DNA of 61,807 nucleotides from Labilithrix sp. (GTDB taxonomy: Bacteria; Myxococcota_A; Polyangia; Polyangiales; Polyangiaceae): NCBI GenBank assembly GCA_019637105.1, contig JAHBWF010000027.1:1-61807 (forward strand). The letters run 5' to 3'. This document shows positions 27,060-35,065 of the stretch, in pieces. Every line of letters begins with the position of its first letter. Position 1 is the first letter of the stretch. A program made the position numbers and the translations under genes. A model generated the notes under the pieces. The model saw only the letters and a list, made by a program, of their open reading frames with translations, was not told where the DNA came from and searched no databases.

Positions 27060-28538
27060 GTGAGCATCCTGACGGCAGAAACCACGTGGCGGGTCCACGA
27101 GAGGAACGAGACCGCGCTCCTGATCGACGGGCGTGACTACTACCGCGCGTTCTTCGCGGCCGCCTCGAAGGCGAAGAAGAGCATCCTGCTCCTCGGGTGG
27201 CAGTTCGACAGCGACGTCCAGCTCGTCCGCGGCGACGACCTGCCGGCCGGCGTCGAGCCGCGCGAGGCCGAGCTGTTGGCGCTCCTCGACCGGCTCTGCC
27301 GCGAGCGTCCGGACCTCCAGATCCGCGTCCTCGCCTGGGACCACAGCGTGCTCTTCGCGCTCGAGCGCGAGCTGCTCCAGAAGCTCTACTTCGACGCCAT
27401 CTCGTGCGAGCGGTTCGACTTCCGCTGGGACAACACGGTGCCGCTCGGCGGCTCGCACCACCAGAAGGTGGCGATCGTCGACGGGCGCGTCGCCTTCCTC
27501 GGCAGCCAGGACATCTGCCAGGCGCGCTGGGACGACTCGGCTCACCGGCCCGACAACGAGCACCGGACGTCGCGCGGCGCGGCGCACCAGCCGTACCACG
27601 AGGTGCAGCTCGCGGTGACGGGCCACGCGGCGCGGTCGATGGTCGACCTGTTCGTGTGGCGCTGGTACGGGGCGACCGGCGAGCGCCTCGACCCCGGCGA
27701 TCTCGTCGCGCGCGACGAGGCGGACAACAAGCTCACGCGGCCGAGCCTCGACTTCCCGGTGACCTTGCCGATGCCCGCCGCGCGCCTCGGCCTCGCGCGG
27801 ACGATCCCCGAGGTCAGCGGCCGCGCGCAGGTCAGCGAGGTCGCGGCGCTCTACGTCAAGGCGATCGAGAGCGCCGAGCGCCTCGTCTACATCGAGTCGC
27901 AGTACCTGACGTCCTGCGCGGTGCGCGACGCGCTGCTCGCCCGCATGGCCGACGCCTCGCGCCCGAAGCTCGACGTCGTCATCATCCTCCCGCGCAAGCC
28001 GGAGAGGCTCAAAGAGGAGATGACGATCGGCGGCCCCCAGGCCGTCCTGCTCCAGCTGCTCGATCAGGCGGCGCGCGAGCACGGTCACGCGCTCGGCATC
28101 TACGACGTCGCCGCGGGCGTCGGCGAGGACGGAGAGCCGCTCTACGTCTACATCCACTCGAAGCTGATGATCGTCGACGATCGCCGGTTCATCGTCGGCT
28201 CGGCCAACCTGACGAACCGGAGCATGACGATCGACTCGGAGATCGTCGCCGCCTACGAGGCGCTCCCCGGAGACCGCGCCGTCCGGAACGCCGTCCGGCG
28301 CGCGCGCGTGCGCCTCATGCTCGAGCACGTCGGGGAGCGCGCCGTCCTCCGCGCCCTGGTCCGCCCGGAGGGCCTGGTCGCGCGGCTCGACGCCATGATC
28401 GACGCCGGCGAGGTGCGCCTCCGGCGGCACGACCTCCGGAAGGACGAGCCCGGCCTGGTCGCGAAGGCCGTGCACGAGCTCACGCTGGAGTTCCTCGACC
28501 CGTGGGAGAGCACGAACGAGAAGTGTCCGGCGGCTTGA
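27060..28538 (+). CDS. Phospholipase D-family protein
   Basis: 492 residues from a GTG at 27060. It has two HKD catalytic motifs: HQKVAIVD (H134, K136, D141) and HSKLMIVD (H366, K368, D373) followed by GSANLTNRSM. The flanking sequences (SILLLGWQFDSDVQL, YIESQYLTSCAVRDALL) match bacterial phospholipase D rather than the membrane-bound cardiolipin synthase ClsA, and no N-terminal transmembrane helices are present. The reaction is hydrolysis or transphosphatidylation of phosphodiesters through a phosphohistidine. The N-terminus has no signal peptide, so it is likely cytosolic or peripherally membrane-bound. The 288-nt gap upstream holds nothing else recognised. Confidence 0.9.
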   Translation: MSILTAETTWRVHERNETALLIDGRDYYRAFFAAASKAKKSILLLGWQFDSDVQLVRGDDLPAGVEPREAELLALLDRLCRERPDLQIRVLAWDHSVLFALERELLQKLYFDAISCERFDFRWDNTVPLGGSHHQKVAIVDGRVAFLGSQDICQARWDDSAHRPDNEHRTSRGAAHQPYHEVQLAVTGHAARSMVDLFVWRWYGATGERLDPGDLVARDEADNKLTRPSLDFPVTLPMPAARLGLARTIPEVSGRAQVSEVAALYVKAIESAERLVYIESQYLTSCAVRDALLARMADASRPKLDVVIILPRKPERLKEEMTIGGPQAVLLQLLDQAAREHGHALGIYDVAAGVGEDGEPLYVYIHSKLMIVDDRRFIVGSANLTNRSMTIDSEIVAAYEALPGDRAVRNAVRRARVRLMLEHVGERAVLRALVRPEGLVARLDAMIDAGEVRLRRHDLRKDEPGLVAKAVHELTLEFLDPWESTNEKCPAA

Positions 28539-28656
28539 GCGGCGGGGCGGGCGCGGCACGCCTGTTGCGTGGAATCTGCACTGAACGCGCCCGCGGCCCG
28601 TCGAACCCCGCGCGAAGTTGGCCCACGCGGCCTCCTCGTGATGGGGTCGATCCATC

Positions 28657-29774
28657 GTGCCGCGCTTCACCTTCCGCCTGGTCGCCCTCGCCGCTCTCTT
28701 GGTCGCGCCCGCCGCCGTCGCCGGCCCGCCGGCCAAGAAGCCGGCGCAGCACGGCGGGCGGACCGCGAAGCGGGAGCTGCCCGCGCGCCGGAACCCGCCC
28801 GGCCGGAGCATCGGATCGCCGACCGACGGCCACCTCGTCGGCGGCGCGCACCTCAACGAGTCGCCGTACCTCCGCATCGTGCCCTTCTACGCCCCGGGGG
28901 ACGCGCGCTGGGGGCTCGAGCCGCTCGTCTCGATGATCGACAACGCGGCGCGCGCCGTGCGCAAGCAGTTCCCCGACGCGGTGCTCTCGGTCGGGCACCT
29001 CTCTCGCCCGGGCGGCGGCGAGATCGATCGCCACGCCTCGCACGAGAGCGGACGGGACGCGGACATCGGCTTCTACGTGAAGAACCACAAGGGCAAGCCC
29101 ATCTACGCGGATCACTTCGTCCCGTTCAGGGGCGACGGCACCGCCGCCACGTGGCCCGGCGCGCAGTTCGACGACGCGAGGAACTGGGCCCTCGTGGCCT
29201 CGATCGCCGGCAACGCGCAGGCCCGCGTCACGTACATCTTCATCGCCTCGCCGCTGCGCGCGCGGCTCCTCCAGTACGCCGCGAAGATCGGCGCGCCCGC
29301 GGCGATCCGCGCGCGCGCGGCGGAGCTGATGGCGCAGCCGCGAGGCTCGCTGCCCCACGACGACCACTTCCACGTCCGGATCGCCTGCCCGCCGGGGATG
29401 GACAAGTGCGTCGAGCGGCCGGTCGCGCGAAAGCGACCGCCCGCCGCGAGCGACAGGCCGCGGTGGCGAGCGCCCGCGCCGCCGCCCGCGGGCAAGTCCG
29501 CGCCGGCGCGCGCCGAGCCGCCCCCGCGCCGTCGAAGCCCGCCTCGCCCCCGCCTCCGCCGCGGCCCGAGCCGCGCGCGGAGGAGCCGGAGTCGAGCAAG
29601 AGCGACGGCCTCGTGCCGAGCCTCGCGCCGATCGTCCCGGGGCTCGACTCCGTCGTCATCCCCGCGCCGCTCGCCGGCGCGCGGCCGTCGTCCCCGGAGG
29701 AGAAGGTCCCGCCGCCGGAGCCGCCGCCCGCGCCGATCGACGACCCCGACGGCGTGCTCGAGGACGCTCGCTGA
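28657..29774 (+). pseudogene. Penicillin-insensitive murein endopeptidase (MepA/M74), frameshifted near the 3' end
   Basis: The reading frame from a GTG at 28657 encodes a signal peptide (cleavage after AAVAG) and a complete M74 metallopeptidase domain: DGHLVGGAHLNESPYLRIV, the zinc ligands in RHASHESGRDADIGFY and the HDDHFHVRI motif. These enzymes cut D-Ala-mDAP cross-links in the periplasm. After about residue 287 the frame becomes Arg-rich nonsense and would stop at 29823. The adjacent frame, from the C5 run at 29521-29525, continues a natural Pro/Ser-rich tail (SKPASPPPPPRPEP, PSLAPIVPGLDSVVIPAP) to a stop at 29774. One additional C would join them into a protein of about 373 residues. 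The catalytic domain is intact either way, so activity may remain; an assembly indel is possible. Confidence 0.7.
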
Positions 29775-29784
29775 GGCGGGCCCG

Positions 29785-29813
29785 CTGACGCGCGCTCGGC
29801 GCTCGGGTACGCT
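29785..29813 (+). promoter_or_regulatory. Candidate promoter with very short leader
   Basis: CTGACG (29785-29790) is followed after exactly 17 nt by TACGCT (29808-29813). The next ATG begins six bases later with no Shine-Dalgarno. Confidence 0.5.
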
Positions 29814-29819
29814 CGTCCC

Positions 29820-30263
29820 ATGAGGTCCAGGGGAGGTGGGATCGGGCTCTTGCTCGCCGTCGCCGCGTGCACGGGCGGCGGCGTCTTCGGCGCTTCGCAG
29901 AGCTCGTCGAGCGGCAGCGTGGGCGCCTCGGGGAGCGGGCCGATCACCGGGCTCCCCGAGCCTCCGTCCGACGCGACGGCGGAGGTGCCGATGCCCTTCG
30001 TCGCCTGCTCTCCGACCGACGCGGGAGGCGACGCCGGCGACGAGCTCGCCGACGCCGACGTCCCGCCGGCCCCCGAGGACGGCGGCGTGGACGCCTCGCC
30101 TTGCGACACGCCGCCGCCCGTCGACTGCGCGAGCCCCACCGTCATGGTCGTCTGGAGCGCGGGCGTGTGCGACGGCGAGCGGTGCGTCTTCGACGCCACG
30201 TCGGTGCCGTGTCCCGGCGGCTGTTTTCGTCAAATGGACGGCGGAGATCGCTGCCTCGAGTGA
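29820..30263 (+). CDS. Small cysteine-containing lipoprotein, unknown function
   Basis: 147 residues. A lipobox is visible at LLLAVAAC after an Arg-containing start. An Asp/Ala/Gly/Pro-rich linker (DATAEVPMP, DAGGDAGDELADAD) leads to a C-terminal Cys-rich section with about eight cysteines (ASPCDTPPPVDCAS, GVCDGERCVFDA, PCPGGCFRQ). No known domain is recognised. The start is supported by the promoter-like TACGCT six bases upstream. Likely surface-anchored. Confidence 0.65.
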   Translation: MRSRGGGIGLLLAVAACTGGGVFGASQSSSSGSVGASGSGPITGLPEPPSDATAEVPMPFVACSPTDAGGDAGDELADADVPPAPEDGGVDASPCDTPPPVDCASPTVMVVWSAGVCDGERCVFDATSVPCPGGCFRQMDGGDRCLE

Positions 30264-30386
30264 GCTCTGGCCGCGACGGCCGCGGCGTCCGGCCCGAGCA
30301 GGTGTTTCGCGCTCGCCGCCCGGCCGCCTATGCTAGAAGCCGCGCCGCGCGGCGCCCCCGCATCGGGGCGCGGCGCCCTGTCCCAA

Positions 30387-33146
30387 ATGGTCGAGAGCCT
30401 GAGCTTAGCCCCCGCGGGTTTCGGTACGATCGAGCGTCGAGCCGTGCTCGTCGGGCGGACGGCGGAGCTCCGCGAGCTCGACGTCGCGCTGAAGTCCGTC
30501 CGCGAGCAAGGCCGCTCGCGCGCCGTCACGATCATCGGCGCCGCCGGCGTCGGCAAGACGCGGCTCGTGCGCGACTTCCTCTCGAAGCAGCGCGCGAGCG
30601 AGAGCGGCGCGCCGCGCGTGTTCCGCGGATCGGCGCGGGAAGGGGGCTCGGCGTACGACGTCTTCGCGCGCGTCCTCCGCGCGCGCTTCGGGATCGTCGA
30701 GGGCATGGACCCCGAGGCGGCGAAGGCGCAGATCCGCGCGCAGGTCGCCGCCGTGCTCGAGGACCGCAAGGTCGGCGACGTCTGCTTCTTCCTCGGGCAG
30801 CTGCTCGAGCTCGAGTTCTTGGACTCGCCGCTCATCCAGGCCGTGCGCGGCGACGCGAACCAGATGCGGATGCTCCGTCGCGCCGTCATCAAGCGCTTCC
30901 TCGAGGCCGACGCCTGGCACCTGCCGCAGAGCGCGCGCGACACCGCCCCGGACGTCCGCGACGCGAAGCCGAAGGCGCCGCCCGCGGAGCGCCGCGGCCC
31001 GAGCGTCCTCGTGTTCGACGACCTGCACCACGCGCACGACGAGTCGCTGGACCTCCTCGGTCACCTCACCGACACGCTCGACGCGCCGGTGCTCGTGCTC
31101 TGCCTCGCGCGGCCGGAGATGGTCGCGCGGCGCGACGACTGGGTGAAGCACGGCGCGACCCGCCACGAGCTGCTCGAGCTGTCGCCGCTCTCGGAGACCG
31201 ACGCCTCGCGCGTGATGGAAGAGCTGCTCGTGCCGTGCGGCGAGGCCGAGGGCGTCGAGGAGCTCGTCGAGGCCGCGTGCACGCTCGCGGGCGGCAACCC
31301 CGCGCTCCTCGAGCGCATGGTCACGATCTTCCACGACATGGGCGTCATCGAGGTGAAGGACGAGTTCGCCGAGGTGGAGCGGTGGGCCGTCCACGTCGAC
31401 CGCCTGTCCGAGGTGAAGCTCCCGCTCACGGTCGAGGACGCCATCCAGGCGCGCATCGGCGCGCTCGCCGTGCACGAGCGTGACCTGCTCGAGCGCGCGT
31501 CGATGATGGGCAGCGTCTTCTGGCTCGGCGGCCTCCTCGCGATGGCGCGGCTCGACGTGAACGGGCCCGACGTCTGGTCGCGCGACGCCGTCACCGACGT
31601 CGCCCGGATCAAGGACACCCTCAAGGACCTCAAGGAGCGCGACTACATCCTCACGCTGCCGGACAGCACGTTCCCGGACGACGAGGAGTACGTCTTCAAG
31701 CACAACCTCGAGCGCGAGACCCTCCTCAAGCTGCTCCCGCGCGCGCAGGCGCGACGGTTCCACAAGTCGATCGCCGACTGGCTCTCCTTCAAGCCCCACG
31801 TGCGCACCCACGAGGAGTACATGGGGATGCTCGCGCGCCATCAGGAGGAGGCGGGGCTCGTCGTCCAGGCGGCGGCGACCTACCTCGACGCCGCGCACCT
31901 CGCGCGCGAGCGCTACGCGAACGCGAAGGCGTCCGAGTACTACGTGAAGGGCCTCGGCCTGCTCCGCGACGGCGCCGAGGGCTCGACGGAGCAGCAGCTC
32001 CGGGCGCTCCACCACTTCGGCGACGTCCTCCAGGTGCTCGGGCGGAACGACGAGGCGCTCGACTGCTTCAACGAGATGCTCGCGCGCGCCTACCGCCTGA
32101 ACCTCCGCGCCAAGGGCGGCGCCGCGCACGGGCGCATCGGGCGCCTCTTCCGCGACACCGGGCGCCTCGACGAGGCGGAGGTCCACCTCGAGGCGGCGCT
32201 GGGGCTCTTCGAGGACGCGGGCGACGAGCGCGGGATCGCGAGCACCGTCGACGACATCGGCAAGCTCCACTGGCTCCGCGGCGACTACCAGAAGGCGCTC
32301 GCCTCGACGCAGCGCGCGCTCGTCCTCCGCCGCAAGCTCGGCGACCGCCGCTCGATCGCGCTCTCGCTCAACAACCTCGGGCTCGTCTACCAGGACTCGG
32401 GCCAGTTCAAGCTGGCGCTCGACGCCTTCGAGCAGGCGCTCCGCATCCGCCGCGAGATCGGCGATCTCGTCGGCGTCTCGATCTCGCTGAACAACCTCGG
32501 CACCGTCGCCCAGGATCAGCGCGACGAGGACCGCGCGCTCCAGCTCTTCCTCGAGGCCTACGAGGTCGCGAAGGAGACGGGCGATCGCAACCGCATCGCG
32601 CTCGTCCTCACGAACCTCGGCGAGACGTACAACCGCCTCGGCGATCCCGCGAAGGCCATCTACTACCTCAAGCAGGCCGAGGAGATCGCCGACGAGCTCG
32701 GCGACAAGATGGGCCTCGCGGAGGCGGTCCGCGGGCTCGGCAAGGCGTACCTCGCGCAGCGCGAGTACACGAAGGCGCGCGAGTGCACGGCGCGCGCGGT
32801 CGACATCTTCCGCGAGATCCACAGCAAGGTGCAGCTCGGGGTCGCGCTCCGGTCGCTCGGCGAGGTCATGGCCGCCGGGAGCGCCGGGGGCGAGGGCCTC
32901 TTGACGGCGCGCGCGCACCTGCTCCAGTCCATCTGGATCTTCGAGGAGATCGGGAACGACGTCGAGCTCGCGCGGAGCTGCCGGGTGTACGCCGCGCTCC
33001 TCCGCGCCTCGCCGGATTTCCAGACGGACGAAGTCGCCGTGACCGAGGCGGAGCAGTTCTCGCGCCGGGCCGAGGAGATCTTCGCGAAGCTGAAAATGAG
33101 CTCGCACGGGCTCGACACCGACGGCATCTTCGGCGCGCCGCGCTGA
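30387..33146 (+). CDS. AAA-type predicted ATPase with tandem TPRs (signalling)
   Basis: 919 residues from the ATG at 30387. An upstream ATG at 30330 is unlikely because it lies inside a TATGCT -10-like hexamer. The N-terminal NTPase domain has GREAEL-like VLVGRTAELRELD, P-loop IIGAAGVGKTRL (K57) and Walker B VLVFDDLHHAHDESLD. A winged-helix-like middle region follows (about 340-480). At least seven TPRs fill about 500-850, with repeated NNLG motifs (ALSLNNLGLVYQDSGQFKLALDAF, SISLNNLGTVAQDQRDED). The architecture matches STAND-type signalling ATPases and the ATPase-TPR half of PknK-like kinases. No output domain is present, so it may act as a partner of a kinase such as the one at 35-39 kb. 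Confidence 0.85.
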   Translation: MVESLSLAPAGFGTIERRAVLVGRTAELRELDVALKSVREQGRSRAVTIIGAAGVGKTRLVRDFLSKQRASESGAPRVFRGSAREGGSAYDVFARVLRARFGIVEGMDPEAAKAQIRAQVAAVLEDRKVGDVCFFLGQLLELEFLDSPLIQAVRGDANQMRMLRRAVIKRFLEADAWHLPQSARDTAPDVRDAKPKAPPAERRGPSVLVFDDLHHAHDESLDLLGHLTDTLDAPVLVLCLARPEMVARRDDWVKHGATRHELLELSPLSETDASRVMEELLVPCGEAEGVEELVEAACTLAGGNPALLERMVTIFHDMGVIEVKDEFAEVERWAVHVDRLSEVKLPLTVEDAIQARIGALAVHERDLLERASMMGSVFWLGGLLAMARLDVNGPDVWSRDAVTDVARIKDTLKDLKERDYILTLPDSTFPDDEEYVFKHNLERETLLKLLPRAQARRFHKSIADWLSFKPHVRTHEEYMGMLARHQEEAGLVVQAAATYLDAAHLARERYANAKASEYYVKGLGLLRDGAEGSTEQQLRALHHFGDVLQVLGRNDEALDCFNEMLARAYRLNLRAKGGAAHGRIGRLFRDTGRLDEAEVHLEAALGLFEDAGDERGIASTVDDIGKLHWLRGDYQKALASTQRALVLRRKLGDRRSIALSLNNLGLVYQDSGQFKLALDAFEQALRIRREIGDLVGVSISLNNLGTVAQDQRDEDRALQLFLEAYEVAKETGDRNRIALVLTNLGETYNRLGDPAKAIYYLKQAEEIADELGDKMGLAEAVRGLGKAYLAQREYTKARECTARAVDIFREIHSKVQLGVALRSLGEVMAAGSAGGEGLLTARAHLLQSIWIFEEIGNDVELARSCRVYAALLRASPDFQTDEVAVTEAEQFSRRAEEIFAKLKMSSHGLDTDGIFGAPR

Positions 33147-33163
33147 GGCTGCTACGCTCACGC

Positions 33164-33892
33164 GTGGTGGGTGCGGGTCGGTTCGTCGCTCCGTTGGCGC
33201 TGTTCGCCGTCGCGTGCAACGCGATCACGGGCGTCGCGGACCTGCGCGCGGACGACGAGGCGACGGACGGCGGCGAGGCCGTGTTCGTCGTCGACGGCGG
33301 TCGCGAGGAGCCCGCGCCGCCGGAGGACGAGGACGCCGGGCGGGACGCGGCGTCGACGGACGACGCGAGCGCGATCGCGGACGCGGACGCGGACGCGTCG
33401 GACGCGCCGGAGACGTCGACGACGCCGACGGCGAAGCGCGTCTTCGTCTCGTCGACGGTGTACGACGGCGACCTCGGCGGGCTCGCGGGCGCCGACGCGA
33501 AGTGCAACGCGCTGGCGCAGGCCGCCGGCCTCAAAGGGACGTTCGTGGCCTGGCTCTCCGTGGCGGGCGCGAACGCCAGAGACCGCGTGAGCGGCGCGGG
33601 CCCGTGGCTCCTGGTCGGCACGAGCTCCGTCGCCGTCACGCGCGCGCAGCTCACCGATCCGCCGATCGAGCGGCCGATCAGCCGGACCGAGGCGGGGGAC
33701 ACGGCGACGGGCCTCGTGTGGACCGGAACGTCGCCGAACGGCGTCCACGCCGGCGACACCTGCGACGCCTGGCGTCGTCGCGCCCTCGGCGGGGGCGCGA
33801 CGGGAGACGCGAGGACGGCGAGCGCCGCGTGGACCGCGGCGACCACCTCGGCGTGCGCCAGCTCCCGGCGGCTCTACTGCTTCCAGCTCTGA
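33164..33892 (+). CDS. Lipoprotein with endostatin-like/DUF1554-type C-terminal domain
   Basis: 242 residues from a GTG at 33164 (or 33167), with TACGCT five to eight bases upstream. The lipobox is LFAVAC. A long Asp/Ala/Glu linker precedes a compact domain beginning RVFVSSTVYDGDLGGLAGADAKCNALA, continuing WLSVAGANARDRVSGAGPW and ending with CDAWRRRA and SSRRLYCFQL. The same arrangement occurs in the gene at 53509-54327, so the two are paralogues. The fold probably resembles the collagen XV/XVIII endostatin-like DUF1554 family, known from Leptospira surface lipoproteins. The function is unknown. Confidence 0.65.
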   Translation: MVGAGRFVAPLALFAVACNAITGVADLRADDEATDGGEAVFVVDGGREEPAPPEDEDAGRDAASTDDASAIADADADASDAPETSTTPTAKRVFVSSTVYDGDLGGLAGADAKCNALAQAAGLKGTFVAWLSVAGANARDRVSGAGPWLLVGTSSVAVTRAQLTDPPIERPISRTEAGDTATGLVWTGTSPNGVHAGDTCDAWRRRALGGGATGDARTASAAWTAATTSACASSRRLYCFQL

Positions 33893-34046
33893 TGCTTCCA
33901 GCTCAGCGGCGTTTGCGGCGCTTCGGGAGCGCCTCGGCGTGTGCGTCCGCGGACGACGTTCGCCTGCATCGCGAGCCCTTCTCGAGGGTTGCAATCTTCC
34001 GCTCGACGTAGAACTGCGTTGGTTCGGCGTTTGCTTCGAGGAGGGC

Positions 34047-35049
34047 ATGCGCCTGCCGTCCTCCCCCGATGCGCTGGAAAACAAGGCCGCGACGAGCGAC
34101 TCGGTGAAGCGTGATCCGTCCTACCCGGATCGTGCACGCATCGACAGCGATGTGCGCGCTTTCCTCCGTCCGGTGTCGACCCCCTGGATCGTCTTCGACC
34201 GGGACAGCCGGATCGACGACTTCGCGAAGTCGGCGCTGCGCGTGGGGGCGGTCTTCGCGAGCGCCCCGAGCTTCCGCCCGGAGCTCGTCGAGGCCGCGGA
34301 GGAGCTCTCGGCCGAAGCGCCCGTCGCCGAGGCTCCCGTCGCCGCGCCCCCGGCGCCGGCGGTCGTCGAGGCGCCCTCGGCGCGGCCGGCGATGTTCCCG
34401 CCGACCGTCGGCGCGCCGGAGAGCGTCGTCGAGCCGAGCAACCTCATCGTCGCGTCCGACGTGATGCCCGACTCGTCGTCGGCGATCGCGCTCGGCGCGG
34501 AGCGCGCGCCCTTCGAGTCGGCGGCCTCGCTCGCGCCGAGCTTCATCGCGCCGCGCGGTCGCCTGGCGGCGATCGCCGTGCGTGGCGTCGTCGACCGCCG
34601 CGCAGGTGAATCCCAGCGGTGGCATACGTCCTGCGGCGCAGCGGCGCGGCGCGACGCGGCCGCCGAGACGCCGGCGGGCAGCTCTCCGGCCGCGGCGGCC
34701 CGCGGCGGCTCGCGTCGAAACCGCGCCGGCCCCCGAGGAGGCCGCGGCGCCTGGTGTCGAGGCCGCGGTGACCCCCGAGGAGGCCGCGCCGGCGGCGAGC
34801 GCGGCGGAGCCCGCGAAGGCGCCGGTCGCCGCGAAGGCGCCGATCGATCCGAAGAAGCGCTTCGGCAAGCTGACGATCAAGGCCGACGCGAAGCGCAAGA
34901 ACGTCTGGTTCGACGGCAAGCGGATGCTCGGCTCCGGCCAGCGGAGCTTCCTCGTGTTCTGCGGGATGCACACGATCGCCGTCGCCGACAAGACCGAGAC
35001 GCGGGACGTCGAGGTCCCGTGCAACGGCGAGTACGTCGTCTCGAAGTAG
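34047..35049 (+). pseudogene. Frame-disrupted PEGA-like-domain protein gene
   Basis: Coding-like sequence starts at 34047 (MRLPSSPDALENK) and runs in one frame through an Ala/Pro/Glu-rich region to about 34578 (SFIAPRGRLAAIAV). Protein-like sequence then appears in the next frame (VASSTAAQVNPSGG), seems to return to the first frame (DAAAETPAGSSPAAAA), and finally uses the second frame to the stop at 35049 (TAPAPEEAAAPGVEA, PIDPKKRFGKLTIK). The C-terminal 70 residues look like a PEGA-type beta domain, common at the end of myxobacterial kinases and membrane proteins. A transmembrane segment was probably located in the disrupted part. Three frame changes within about 130 bases indicate either gene decay or a poorly resolved GC-rich stretch. 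Confidence 0.5.
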
Positions 35050-35065
35050 CCGCCGAGCTCGCGCC

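Noticed and set aside
29505-29540. Programmed -1 frameshifting in the endopeptidase gene.
   Set aside because: There is a C run but no slippery heptamer with a clear downstream stimulator; a one-base deletion is simpler.
30330-30386. Upstream ATG as start of the AAA-TPR protein.
   Set aside because: It falls inside a TATGCT promoter-like hexamer, and the added residues are Arg/Gly/Ala-rich without homology-like features.
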